64,000 nt of DNA from Lysinibacillus telephonicus (GTDB taxonomy: Bacteria; Bacillota; Bacilli; Bacillales_A; Planococcaceae). Position 1 is the first letter of the stretch, and each line of letters opens with the position of its first letter. The notes under the pieces were generated by a model. It saw only the letters and a program-made list of their open reading frames with translations, was not told the DNA's origin and did no database searches. The stretch spans positions 1 to 64,000 of the forward strand of contig NZ_RXNR01000018.1 in the NCBI RefSeq assembly GCF_003966145.1, read 5' to 3'. This document shows positions 26,773 through 37,300 of this stretch, in pieces. The translations under genes were made by a program, and so were the position numbers.

Positions 26773-26899
26773 TGCTCTTTTTTTATTTGTTGTGACCAAT
26801 TGGTGGAATATATTACATTATTTTCATAGGTTATTCCCAAAAAAACTATTAACAAGAGTATAATGAATAACTAATAGAATAACGACAGGAGAGAATTGT

Positions 26900-28231
26900 A
26901 TGGAAACTTTAATTCACCGTGTAAAAGATACAAGAGATGTGCTGCGCAAGTATGTAATTGAAACCATTTTGAATGAATTTGATGATCAATGTATGGGGCT
27001 TGATCGTGAGAAACGGAAATTGAAGTACACGAAAATGATGGAAAGTCCATTCCGTTTTTTCAGAGGAAGTGCTTATTTATTCTATTATGATATGACAAAA
27101 ATCCCATTTCCTTATCATACTGATCAGAATAAGCCAACGTGGATTCAAGGGGATTTGCATATGGAAAACTTTGGCGCCTTTCAAAATGAAAAAGGGGAAA
27201 TCGTTTACGATGTAAATGATTTTGATGAAGGCTATATTGGCTCTTATTTATATGATGTTTTGCGCATGGCTACAAGTATTGCTTTATATTGCGAAGCACA
27301 AGGTCTATCAGAGGAGCAGCAAAAAGGAAGAATTGAAACATATTTAGATGCATACTATGATCAATTGAAACGATTTAAGAAAGGGAAAGATGATCCTTTC
27401 ACTTTAACCTTTACAGAAAACAATACTAAAGGTCCTATTAAAAAATTATTAAAAAAGCTGGCAAAAAGACAAAGAGAACATTTATTGAAAGACATTACAA
27501 TCCTCAATGAGGAAAATAAACGTGTTTTTTCATGGTCAGAGGAAATCCAACCTCTTAATGTGGAGGAAAGGAAATTGCTGGAGTCTCTAACAGAGTCTTA
27601 TTTTAATTCACTAGATCAGGAAGATCAAAAGGATATTTCATACTATACAATCAAGGATATTGCTATTAAACATGGTACGGGAACGGCTTCAATAGGACTT
27701 GATCGATATTATATTTTAATAGAAGGAGAAAAAGAATTAAATGGTGAAGATGATTTAGTTCTTGAAGTAAAGGAAGTTCGAACACCAATTCCAGCCTACT
27801 TTTTGCCATACAGGGATAAATTTTGGGAAAAATACGAGCATCAAGGAAAACGTGTAGTCGCTACACAAAAGGCAATGCATCACTTAGAAGACCCATTTTT
27901 AGGTTATCTAACTATGGATGGAAGGGAATTTTACGTTCGAGAACGATCACCATATAAGAAGAAGGTAAAAGCTTCTCAATTAGATACTGTCGAAGATTTT
28001 GATGCAGTATTGGAAATAATGGGCAGAGTTACTGCGAAAATTCATTCAAGAGCCGATGTAGATACAGAACATGAACTATTTACACATGAAAGTGAAGAAG
28101 AAATATTAGATGCGATTGGGAAGAATTTCGATGCATTTAAAGAGCAGCTTTCTTTTTCAGCAATGACCTATAAGGTACAAGTAAATTATGATTACAATTT
28201 ATTTACTGAATGGGTAAAAGAAACATTCTAG
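26900..28231 (+). CDS. DUF2252 family protein
   Basis: This 443-residue cytoplasmic protein is of the DUF2252 family, a kinase/phosphotransferase-like fold of unknown substrate. Family motifs seen are FFRGSAYLFYYD, the HGD-like QGDLHMENFGAF, YDVNDFDEGYIGSYLYDVLRMATS, GTGTASIGLDRYYILIEG and FYVRERSPYKKKV. The aspartates in DLHMENFG and VNDFDE resemble the catalytic and metal-binding residues of aminoglycoside/choline kinase-like enzymes. Family members often sit alone, as here. GACAGGAGAG precedes the ATG. Confidence 0.85.
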   Translation: METLIHRVKDTRDVLRKYVIETILNEFDDQCMGLDREKRKLKYTKMMESPFRFFRGSAYLFYYDMTKIPFPYHTDQNKPTWIQGDLHMENFGAFQNEKGEIVYDVNDFDEGYIGSYLYDVLRMATSIALYCEAQGLSEEQQKGRIETYLDAYYDQLKRFKKGKDDPFTLTFTENNTKGPIKKLLKKLAKRQREHLLKDITILNEENKRVFSWSEEIQPLNVEERKLLESLTESYFNSLDQEDQKDISYYTIKDIAIKHGTGTASIGLDRYYILIEGEKELNGEDDLVLEVKEVRTPIPAYFLPYRDKFWEKYEHQGKRVVATQKAMHHLEDPFLGYLTMDGREFYVRERSPYKKKVKASQLDTVEDFDAVLEIMGRVTAKIHSRADVDTEHELFTHESEEEILDAIGKNFDAFKEQLSFSAMTYKVQVNYDYNLFTEWVKETF

Positions 28232-28237
28232 AATGAT

Positions 28238-28286
28238 AAGGTCTTATTTAAGATGGTAGGAGAATCATCTTAGATAGGACCTTTTA
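28238..28286 (+). terminator. Terminator after the DUF2252 gene
   Basis: AAGGTCTTATTTAAGATG pairs with CATCTTAGATAGGACCTT around a 10-nt loop, then TT. The 250 bases to the next gene contain nothing recognisable. Confidence 0.75.
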
Positions 28287-28538
28287 ACTGAATAGGAATG
28301 TATAAAATAGGTGACTAAACTCTACCACAGACTACATAAGCCCCTGCATTTCGATAAAAAATGCACCGTTTAATAGGATTAGTGTAACAGCATAGATTTT
28401 AAGCCTGTATAACATTGTATAGGTAAATATAACGTCTATAAAAAGTAAAGAAAATTTTAGCTGCCTAGCTTATTAAAAACCTAACAAAATGTGTTAAACT
28501 ATCTTCTATACAAAATAACTAAAGTGAGCTGAAACACA

Positions 28539-29759
28539 ATGGAACAACCATTTTTACCAATATTATTAGGTTCTGACATGAACGCATACGGCATGGCGCG
28601 TGCTTTCTATGAAGCATATGGATTAAAGCCGCTTGTATTAGGCCGCTCTCATTTAACTGCAACTCAAAATAGCCGCATTTTAAACTTTCAAGAAGTTGCA
28701 AATTTAAATCAACAAGACGTGTTTGTACCTGCACTTGAAAAAATTGCAAAACAGTACCCAGATAAAAAGTTATTGCTGCTTGCATGTGGGGATGATTATG
28801 CAAAATTAATTATTAAAAATAAACCTGCATTAGAAAAATACTTTACAGTACCATATATCGATGAAACATTAATGGATCAAATTTTGTTAAAAGAAAACTT
28901 TTACAAAATGTGTGAGAAATATAATTTCAAATATCCTGGAACAACAACTGTTACAGCAGATAATTACGAAGGTTTTACACCGCCTTTTGAATATCCAATA
29001 ATTTTAAAGGCATCCAATTCAGTTGCTTATTGGGCTTGTAAGTTCCCAGGGAAAAAGAAAGTATTTGTTGCCAATGATGAAGCAGAAAAGACTGCTATTT
29101 TAAAGGCAATTTATAGTTCTTCTTATCAAGATACAATGATTGTTCAAGAATTTATTCCTGGCGATGATTCGTATATGCGTGTTCTTAATGCATATGTTGG
29201 GAAAGACGGAAAAGTAAAATTAATGTGCTTAGGAAATCCAATTTTAGAGGAGCATTCACCTGAAGGAATTGGAAGCTATGCAGCAATTATTACAACACAT
29301 GATGAAAAATTAATGGATAAAGTCCGCTATTTCTTGGAAGATATCGGTTATACTGGTTTTGCCAATTTCGATATGAAGTATGACGTGCGTGACGGAGAAT
29401 ATAAGCTCTTTGAAATTAATTTGCGAAACGGCCGCTCAAGCTACTACGTTACAGCAGCGGGTTATAACTTAATGAAATATGTTGCAGATGATCGTATGTT
29501 GAACATAAAACAAGATTTAACATATGCTAACAATAAGCACTTATGGATGATTATCCCGAAAGGCGTTTTATTTAAATATGCTTCAAATGAAAAAATGAAA
29601 ATTGAAGCAAAAAGCTTAATTCGTCAAGGAAAGTGGACAAACTCTTTGTTTTATAAAGAAGACATGAATTTAAAGCGTTGGGTTAAACTAACGTTAAACA
29701 ATTTAAATTATTACCGAAAATATAAAAAATACTTTAATAAAAAAGGTTTGGAAGAATGA
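28539..29759 (+). CDS. ATP-grasp carboxylate-amine ligase, probable D-Asp/D-Glu cross-bridge ligase
   Basis: This 406-residue ATP-grasp enzyme has an N-terminal Rossmann-like preATP domain (PILLGSDMNAYGMARAFYEAYG), a lysine-containing ATP lid (YPIILKASNSVAYW) and the metal-binding FEINLRNGRSSYY. Length and domain order match Aslfm, the D-aspartate ligase that adds D-Asp to the lysine side chain of peptidoglycan precursors in Enterococcus faecium. The stop codon overlaps the start of an aspartate/glutamate racemase gene (ATGA), so ligase and substrate supply are coupled. This supports a role in the A4-alpha cross-bridge. The choice between D-Asp and D-Glu cannot be read from sequence. Confidence 0.82.
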   Translation: MEQPFLPILLGSDMNAYGMARAFYEAYGLKPLVLGRSHLTATQNSRILNFQEVANLNQQDVFVPALEKIAKQYPDKKLLLLACGDDYAKLIIKNKPALEKYFTVPYIDETLMDQILLKENFYKMCEKYNFKYPGTTTVTADNYEGFTPPFEYPIILKASNSVAYWACKFPGKKKVFVANDEAEKTAILKAIYSSSYQDTMIVQEFIPGDDSYMRVLNAYVGKDGKVKLMCLGNPILEEHSPEGIGSYAAIITTHDEKLMDKVRYFLEDIGYTGFANFDMKYDVRDGEYKLFEINLRNGRSSYYVTAAGYNLMKYVADDRMLNIKQDLTYANNKHLWMIIPKGVLFKYASNEKMKIEAKSLIRQGKWTNSLFYKEDMNLKRWVKLTLNNLNYYRKYKKYFNKKGLEE

Positions 29760-30466
29760 GAAAAACATTAGGTATTATTGGTGGCGTCGGTCCTTTAGCA
29801 ACGATGTTTATTGGTGAAATGATTGTTCGCCGTACAAGAGCTTCTAAAGATCAAGAGCATGTTCATACAATTATTGATAATGATACAACTATTCCAGATC
29901 GGACAGCGTATATTTTAGATAATACGAATGAAAATCCAGTTCCGTATTTAATAAATGATGCAGTAAAGCTTGCAAATGCAGGAGCAAATTTAATTTGTAT
30001 ACCTTGTAATACTGCACATACGTTTTATGATGAATTACAATTAGCTTCTCCAGTACCTGTTTTGCATATGATTCGTGAGACAGCAAAACGTGCAGCATGT
30101 TTAGGAGCAAAACGTGTTGGAATTTTAGCAACAGATGGTACGTTGGCTTCAGCTGTCTATCAAAAAGCGCTGCTTGAGGAAGGAATTGAACCCGTTATTC
30201 CTGATAGAGCAATACAAAAGCAAGTTATGTCAGTTATTTACGATTATGTAAAGGCAGGAAGAGAAGTTTCGCTTTATCAATGGAATGTGATAGAGCAGGC
30301 AATTCTGCAATTACAATGCGACAAAATAATTTTAGGATGTACAGAGCTTTCAATTGTAAACAAAGATTTAAAATTAAATGATCGCTATATCGATTCATTA
30401 ATGGTCCTAGCAGAAAGTGCAATTGTTGCATGTGGATATGAACTGAATAACCCTGTAAGAGTTTAA
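29756..30466 (+). CDS. Aspartate/glutamate racemase
   Basis: This 236-residue cofactor-independent racemase opens with LGIIGGVGPLAT and carries the two catalytic cysteines in CIPCNTAH (about residue 83) and ILGCTELS (about 196). It interconverts L- and D-aspartate (or glutamate). It overlaps the upstream ligase by 4 bases and probably feeds it with the D-amino acid for peptidoglycan cross-bridging. The aspartate racemase subgroup is favoured by the GGVGPLAT start; MurI enzymes usually start with FDSGVGGL. A terminator follows at once. Confidence 0.88.
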   Translation: MRKTLGIIGGVGPLATMFIGEMIVRRTRASKDQEHVHTIIDNDTTIPDRTAYILDNTNENPVPYLINDAVKLANAGANLICIPCNTAHTFYDELQLASPVPVLHMIRETAKRAACLGAKRVGILATDGTLASAVYQKALLEEGIEPVIPDRAIQKQVMSVIYDYVKAGREVSLYQWNVIEQAILQLQCDKIILGCTELSIVNKDLKLNDRYIDSLMVLAESAIVACGYELNNPVRV

Positions 30467-30494
30467 GCCTGCCTTTTAATAGGCAGGTTTTTTT
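30467..30494 (+). terminator. Terminator of the ligase-racemase operon
   Basis: CCTGCCT pairs with AGGCAGG around TTTAAT, followed by seven T. Confidence 0.88.
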
Positions 30495-30688
30495 ACTGAA
30501 TGGCAAGTATTAATTTTTGGGAAAGTGTTTAGCTGCGCACGTCTGCTCTCGTGTCTATTCAACTTCCTTCTGTGTTTGGCGGTAGTCTCTTAGCACATAT
30601 AGAGCCAAAACGTGCAGCTTCTGCTTTTCAAGGTATAAATGACTAAATTATGGTACACTAAACGCAAGTAACTAAAGGTGGGTAAAAA

Positions 30689-31837
30689 ATGTCAGTAATT
30701 AGTTTGTTAAACGAAACATTACAAAATAAATGGAAATTTGAAGATACAATGAAAGTGCAGGAGGAAATGATTCCAGCAATGCTTGAAGGAAAAGACATTG
30801 TTGCACAATCGCCGACAGGTTCTGGTAAAACTCTTGCATATGTTTTGCCGATTTTAAATAAGGTAGATGGAAGCAAAAAACAAACGCAAGCACTAATCGT
30901 TGCACCTTCACAAGAGCTTGCTATGCAAATTGTTGAAGTAATTCGTGAATGGACAACTGGCACAGATATTACTGTTCAGCAATTAATAGGTGGAGCAAAC
31001 TCAGCTCGTCAAATTGAAAAATTAAAGAAAAAACCAACTATCGTTGTTGGAACACCAGGACGTTTAAATGAATTGGCAAGATCAAATAAATTAAAATTAA
31101 AAGAAATTCAAATTGTAGTATTAGATGAATGTGATCAACTTCTTAGCCGTGAATACCGCGTTATAATAAAATCGTTTATTGAAGGTGCTGCATATGGTAG
31201 ACAGGTTGTTGTTGTATCGGCGACAATAACTGATGAAATAAAACTGGTAGCAAGCCGTATGATGTTTGAACCGATTAGTATTGAGATTAAACCTGAAGAT
31301 ATGGTTCAAGTTGGAAAAGTTGTTCATTCGTTTATTAAAGTAGAAGAACGCGATAAGACAGAAATGTTAAGACGTCTTGCTAATATTGAGGAGCTGCGTG
31401 GGTTAGCATTCGTTAATAATATTGATCAAGTTTTAATGAAAGAAACAAAATTAAAATATAAGGATGCAAAAATTGTAACTCTCCACTCAGATATGAAAAA
31501 GGAAGAACGTAAAAGTGCTTTAGATGCATTTCGTAAGGGAGATGCACGCATTTTAATTGCAACAGATATTGCAGCACGTGGCCTTGATATAGGTGGTTTG
31601 ACACACGTTATTCATGTAGATGCACCGCGTACAATCGAGCAGTATACCCACCGTTCTGGCCGTACAGGACGAGCTGGAGCTGATGGAGAAGTTTTAACAT
31701 TGCTTTCCTATAAAGATGAAAAAACATATAAGAAATTAACACGAGAAATAAATGTTAAACCAGTGCAGAAAATTTGGCACCAAGGAAAAGTAATCGAGGG
31801 CAATTCAAAAACAGTTTTACAAAAGAGAGGGAAATAG
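30689..31837 (+). CDS. DEAD-box RNA helicase, YfmL-like
   Basis: This 382-residue ATP-dependent RNA helicase has motif I SPTGSGKT, Ia PSQELAMQ, Ib GTPGRL, II DECD (a variant of DEAD), III SAT, V ATDIAARGLDI and VI HRSGRTGRAG. The short length, DECD box and lack of a C-terminal RNA-binding extension fit B. subtilis YfmL, which aids ribosome biogenesis and growth in the cold. AAAGGTGGG precedes the ATG. The M29 aminopeptidase gene begins one base after its stop codon, so the two are cotranscribed. Confidence 0.88.
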   Translation: MSVISLLNETLQNKWKFEDTMKVQEEMIPAMLEGKDIVAQSPTGSGKTLAYVLPILNKVDGSKKQTQALIVAPSQELAMQIVEVIREWTTGTDITVQQLIGGANSARQIEKLKKKPTIVVGTPGRLNELARSNKLKLKEIQIVVLDECDQLLSREYRVIIKSFIEGAAYGRQVVVVSATITDEIKLVASRMMFEPISIEIKPEDMVQVGKVVHSFIKVEERDKTEMLRRLANIEELRGLAFVNNIDQVLMKETKLKYKDAKIVTLHSDMKKEERKSALDAFRKGDARILIATDIAARGLDIGGLTHVIHVDAPRTIEQYTHRSGRTGRAGADGEVLTLLSYKDEKTYKKLTREINVKPVQKIWHQGKVIEGNSKTVLQKRGK

Positions 31838-31838
31838 G

Positions 31839-33068
31839 ATGACGTTTGATGAAAAGTTGGAACAATATGCTGAACTGGCAGTAAAAGTTGGCGTTAACAT
31901 TCAAAAAGGTCAATACTTACTAATTAATACATCAACAGAGACCCTTGATTTTACAAGAATTGTTGTGAAAAAAGCTTATGAAGCAGGTGCAGGCAGAGTT
32001 CAAGTGAATTTAACAGACCCTTTTTTTACTCGTGAGTTCTATGAACATGGTGCAGAAGAAGAATTTAATAAATATCCAAAATGGATTGTCGCTCAACGCG
32101 ATGAGTTAATAGAACGAAAGGGCGCTCTTTTATGGATTGATGCAGAGGATCCTGACCTTTTAGCAGGAATCGCAACTTCCCGTATTTCAGCACAGCAAAA
32201 AGCTGCGGGAAATGCTTTAGTTCGTTACCGTAAAGCAATTATGAATGATGATATCGCTTGGTCGATTATTGCAGTACCATCGAAAAAATGGGCTGCAAAA
32301 GTGTTTCCAGATTTATCGGAAAGCGAACAGATGACTGCATTATGGGAGGCAATTTTTAAAACAGTGCGCATTGGTGAAGGTGATGCTGTAGAAAAATGGC
32401 GTCATCATATTAATAATTTAGAAAAACGTGCAGAGCAACTAAACAACAAAAAATTTACAAAATTACATTACAGGGCTCCTGGTACAGACTTAACGATAGA
32501 ACTTCCTGAAAAACATGTTTGGCTTTCAGGCGGCAGCAACACTCCTGAGGGAACGACATTTATTGCCAACATGCCAACTGAGGAGGTATTTACACTACCT
32601 TCTAAGTATGGGATAAACGGTGTTGTAAGCAATACGAAACCGTTAGCATATCAAGGGAATATTATCGATAAATTTTCGCTGATGTTTGAAAAAGGGAAAA
32701 TTGTGAAGGCAGAGGCTGAAGTCGGGAATGATTTATTGCAAGAATTAATTGCAACGGATGAAGGATCTTGCTATTTAGGGGAAGTTGCTCTTGTCCCTCA
32801 TGAGTCGCCAATTTCAACTTCAGGTATCTTATATTACAATACTCTCTTTGATGAAAATGCTTCAAACCATTTAGCAATTGGTGAAGCATATCCTACTTGC
32901 TATGAAGGTGGACGCGAACTACAGGACGGTCAACTAGAGTCACTTGGAATAAATGTTTCTGTTACTCATGTTGATTTTATGATTGGCAGCGGGGAAATGG
33001 ATATTGACGGCGTCCTGCCTGACGGTACTGAAGAGCCGATTTTCCGAAAAGGGAATTGGGCATTTTAA
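31839..33068 (+). CDS. M29-family aminopeptidase (AmpS/PepS-like)
   Basis: This 409-residue thermophilic-type metallo-aminopeptidase releases N-terminal residues from peptides in the cytosol. Family features: the N-terminal YAELAVKVGVNIQKGQYLLI, the metal-ligand regions FIANMPTEEVFTLP and LGEVALVPHESPI, then NHLAIGEAYP and the C-terminal HVDFMIGS. The length is usual for the family. It shares a transcript with the upstream helicase gene; a functional link is not evident. AAAGAGAGGG precedes the ATG. Confidence 0.9.
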   Translation: MTFDEKLEQYAELAVKVGVNIQKGQYLLINTSTETLDFTRIVVKKAYEAGAGRVQVNLTDPFFTREFYEHGAEEEFNKYPKWIVAQRDELIERKGALLWIDAEDPDLLAGIATSRISAQQKAAGNALVRYRKAIMNDDIAWSIIAVPSKKWAAKVFPDLSESEQMTALWEAIFKTVRIGEGDAVEKWRHHINNLEKRAEQLNNKKFTKLHYRAPGTDLTIELPEKHVWLSGGSNTPEGTTFIANMPTEEVFTLPSKYGINGVVSNTKPLAYQGNIIDKFSLMFEKGKIVKAEAEVGNDLLQELIATDEGSCYLGEVALVPHESPISTSGILYYNTLFDENASNHLAIGEAYPTCYEGGRELQDGQLESLGINVSVTHVDFMIGSGEMDIDGVLPDGTEEPIFRKGNWAF

Positions 33069-33097
33069 GTAAAGTAATAAAAAATTTCCAGTAAAAT

Positions 33098-33144
33098 AAG
33101 CTTACTTTTCACGAATGTTTGTTCGTGTGAAGTGGGCTTTTTTT
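33098..33144 (+). terminator. Terminator after the aminopeptidase gene
   Basis: AAGCTTACTTTTCACGAA pairs with TTCGTGTGAAGTGGGCTT with G.U pairs, then a seven-T run. Confidence 0.8.
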
Positions 33145-33194
33145 ATTGAAAAATGATACAATAGAAAAAAATCGAAACATGGAGGTCGATGTAA

Positions 33195-34367
33195 ATGAAA
33201 ATATTCCATACCGCAGATTGGCATTTAGGTAAGCTTGTACAAGGGGTTTATATGACAGATGACCAACGCTATATTTTACAGCAATTTTTACAAGCAATTG
33301 ATGAAGAACAGCCGGATGTCGTGATAATTGCTGGGGATTTATATGACCGTGCACTTCCTCCTGTCGAAGCAGTTGATTTATTGGACGAGACGTTAGCAGA
33401 AATTGTTTTAAAAAGAAAAGTACCTGTACTAAGTATTGCGGGAAACCATGATAGCCCGACACGTCTACAGTTTGGCAGCAAGTTGATGCAGGAAAGCGGA
33501 CTGCATATTATTGGTGAGCTTTCAAAAAGCATCGAACCAATTATTTTGAACGATGAGTTTGGAGAAGTCCATTTTCATTTAGTACCATTTGTAGAACCAT
33601 CCACTGTTAAAAATATATTTGAGGATGACGCAGTTACTACATATGATGAAGCGATGAAAAAAGTTATTCAAATAATTGAAGAGAAAATGGACAAATCCAA
33701 GAGACATGTTTTTATTGGACATGCCTTTGTCACACCGTATGGAGAAAAAGAGCACAATACGAGTGATTCAGAACGTCCTTTAGCAATAGGGGGCTCGGAG
33801 TGTGTAAACGCCGAGTACTTTAAGCCATTCCACTATACGGCACTAGGGCATTTACATAAGGCACACTATGTTCTAAATGAAACAATTCGATATTCAGGTT
33901 CTCCTTTAAAATATTCTGCCTCTGAAGCAAACCACGAAAAAGGTTTTTTAATTGTTGATTTAAATAAGGATGGACAAGTATCGGTTGCAAAACGCCCCTT
34001 CATTCCACGTAGAGATTTGCGCATTATTGAAGGAACAATTCAAGATATTTTAAAACATGGAATTAGTGAGGATTACGTATTTGTTCGTTTAACAGATTTA
34101 ACGCCTGTTGTTGGAGCGATGGAACAAATTCGTACGGTTTATCCAAATGCAATGCATGTTGAACGAAAAGCATTGCCGAGATTAGAAGACGCTGAAAATG
34201 GAGAAATCGTTCGAAGGGAACAGATGGATGAGGGCAGTCTATTTAAAGCGTTCCATAAAGAAATTTTGGGAACAGAACCAACTGATTTTACACAGCAACT
34301 ATTTGAAGAGGTTCTTCAGGAAATGCTGGCAGAAGAACGTGAAGGTAAAGAGGTGATCGTGAAATGA
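33195..34367 (+). CDS. sbcD: DNA repair nuclease subunit SbcD
   Basis: This 390-residue Mre11-type nuclease subunit has the metallophosphoesterase motifs FHTADWHLG, AGDLYDR, AGNHDSP, FIGHAFV and ALGHLHK. With SbcC it forms the complex that opens and trims DNA hairpins and protein-blocked ends. GGAGGTCG precedes the ATG. It overlaps sbcC by 4 bases (ATGA). Confidence 0.95.
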   Translation: MKIFHTADWHLGKLVQGVYMTDDQRYILQQFLQAIDEEQPDVVIIAGDLYDRALPPVEAVDLLDETLAEIVLKRKVPVLSIAGNHDSPTRLQFGSKLMQESGLHIIGELSKSIEPIILNDEFGEVHFHLVPFVEPSTVKNIFEDDAVTTYDEAMKKVIQIIEEKMDKSKRHVFIGHAFVTPYGEKEHNTSDSERPLAIGGSECVNAEYFKPFHYTALGHLHKAHYVLNETIRYSGSPLKYSASEANHEKGFLIVDLNKDGQVSVAKRPFIPRRDLRIIEGTIQDILKHGISEDYVFVRLTDLTPVVGAMEQIRTVYPNAMHVERKALPRLEDAENGEIVRREQMDEGSLFKAFHKEILGTEPTDFTQQLFEEVLQEMLAEEREGKEVIVK

Positions 34368-37300
34368 AGCCGCTTAAACTAACAATGCGAGCATTTGGTC
34401 CGTATAAAAACGAAGAAGTAATTGACTTTACGGAGCTTCAAAATAATCGTCTGTTTGTTATTTCAGGTTCAACTGGAGCAGGGAAGACGACGATTTTTGA
34501 TGGCATCTGTTTTGCGTTATTCGGGTTTGGCAGTGGACAAGATCGTAAAGACACAAAAATGATGCGAAGCGATTTTGCAGAAGACCATGTCCATACTGCA
34601 GTGGAACTGATTTTTGAAATCCACGGAAAAATATATCGTGTACTGCGTCAGCTTCCTCATGTTAAAGAAGGGCGTAAAAGTGCAACTGGTGAAAAATATG
34701 AGTTGTTTGAAATACGAGACGGTCAAGAGCTTCCAGTTGTTGAACGGCAAAGAATAACAGATATTAACCAAAAGCTTGAAGATATAATCGGCTTATCATA
34801 CGACCAATTTAATCAGATTGTCATGCTGCCGCAGGGAGAGTTTCGTAAATTATTAACCTCTCAATCTGATAATAAAGAGGAAATTTTACGTAAAATTTTT
34901 AAAACAAATCGCTATGGAGAGCTAACGCAAAGGTTAGAAGAGAAAAAGAGACAGGCTGAACAAAAGTTAAATGAAGCTCGCTTGTTAAAAAATAGCTATA
35001 TTGCACAAATTGAAGGGGCGTTGCCAAAGCGTGAATCCTTACTGTTTACGGTACTTAATCAAAACTCAAACATTTATCAAATTCAGGATGCGCTCGATGA
35101 AGAGGTCCAATACTATCAACAAAAAATAAAAAAAGATCAAAAAAGCTATGATGAAGCTGCAGGAAAATATAAAGAGAAATATGAGTTTATCGTAGCGAAG
35201 CGAAATTTAAATGAACGAATTGATGCATATGAAAAGAAAGTACAAAAACTGCATGAAATCGAGCAACAAAAACCTTATTTTGAACAAATAAACAATGAAT
35301 ATCAAGCAGCAATTCGTGCCAGTAGAATCAAGCCTTTGAATGAACAATGCTTAACATTACATGAACAAAAACAACAACAGCAACAACGATTACAAGTAGT
35401 CTTGCAACAATTAGAAAACGCAATACAACAATTAACAGTTGCAAAGGAAATATTTCAAAATGAACTTTTAAAGCAAAATGAACGCGATGCTTCCTTACAA
35501 CAAGTACTCGAATTACAAAAATTACTCCCTCTTTTTGAGCAAGTTGAAAAACAAACGTTCATTGTTCAGGCTTTGCAAAATGAAGTAAATCAAGCACTTA
35601 CTTCTTTTAAACAGATAGAACAGCAGCTTCAGCAGCAAAAAGAGAAGATGACAAAGTTAAATAAGCAAATTGAGCAACTTGAAATAAGAAACGAACAGCT
35701 AAATCATGCAATGGAACAGCAAATCCATTTACGTGAAGTAGTAAATACATTTACAACTTATAATGAACTTACGAAAAAAGTGAATCTACTAAAAGAGCAA
35801 TATATTAATGCATCTCAAGAGTATGATGCAGCTAAAACAGCTTACGATTTAGAAGAAATAAAATGGTTAAATAATCAGGCGGCGATATTGGCTGCCAGCT
35901 TAGTGCCCGGTTCACCCTGTCCTGTTTGTGGAAGTACTGAACATATTACATTAGACCGCCAACATGTAGATGTTATCGACGAAAAAGCTTTGAAGGCAAT
36001 GAAAACCAATCTATCAGCTGCTGAACAAAACAAGTATACGGCTGAGGCGAATGTTAATGCATCAATTGCACATCTAAATCAATATCAAAATGAACTGGAA
36101 CGTCTTAATGCACCAATAGATGAGCAACAACAATTTATAGATAAATTTAACGAAATCAATGAATATGTAAAGCAATTACAGGTTGAATCAGAACAGCTTG
36201 CTCAATATAAAAAACAGTTAAAGCAACTACAAGCTATGATTGAGCAGCAGGATCTACAAAGAAAACAAGTTGAAGATATATATAGACAAAAACAGCAACA
36301 GCTTATAAAAGAAAATACTGTATTAGATCAATATAAATCACTTATTCCTTCACATTTCCAACAGCTTTCTCAAGTAAAGCAAGCACTAGTGGAAGCAGAG
36401 CAGAATAAAAATAACTTGCAGCAAAGATGGGAAAGTGCTCAGAAACAATTACAACAAGCTGAAAAAAATCAAGCTACAAATGAAGAGGCATTAAAACATA
36501 CCGAGCAGCAATTAAAGCTACTAGAAGAAAACCTAGAAAAAGCAAAAGAAGAATTTAAACAATCCATGGCTGCTGCTGGTTTTGCGAATTATAAACAATT
36601 CGAAGCTTCTATTCGTAGCGAAAGTGAACAACAGCTTTTACAACAGCAATATGTCCAATACACAAATGAGCTTCATGCCTTAACGATACAGGTGGAAGAA
36701 GAGGGCAAGCTGTTAAAAGGAGAAGAAAGGGTTGACTTGAAATTACAAGAGCAACAACTCGCAGAATTAGAAGCTGTAAGAGAAAAAGCTCATGAAACAT
36801 TAAATTTCTCGAAAGAATGTGAACGAAATTGCATCGACTTCTCTGAGAAGCTTGATCGAATTGTCGACGAAATATATCAATTAGAGGAAGTTTCAAATCA
36901 AATTGTAGATTTATACAATTTGCTGCGTGGTCAAAATAGCAAGAAAATCTCCTTTGAGCGATATGTTCAAATGGGCTATTTAGAGCAAATAACAGAGGCT
37001 GCTAATATTCGACTGCGAAATTTATCCAATGGACAGTATTATTTGCAATGTTCAGATCGGCAGGAATCCCATGGACGTCAAAGTGGCTTAAGCTTGGATG
37101 TTTATGATACGTATACAGGGCAGTCACGGGATGTAAAGTCTCTATCTGGAGGAGAAAAATTCAATGCATCCCTTTGTCTAGCCCTAGGAATGGCGGATGT
37201 CATTCAAAGCTTCCAAGGGAATGTGAAAATTGATACGATGTTTATTGATGAAGGATTTGGTTCCCTTGATGAAGAATCGCTAATGAAGGCAATTGATACA

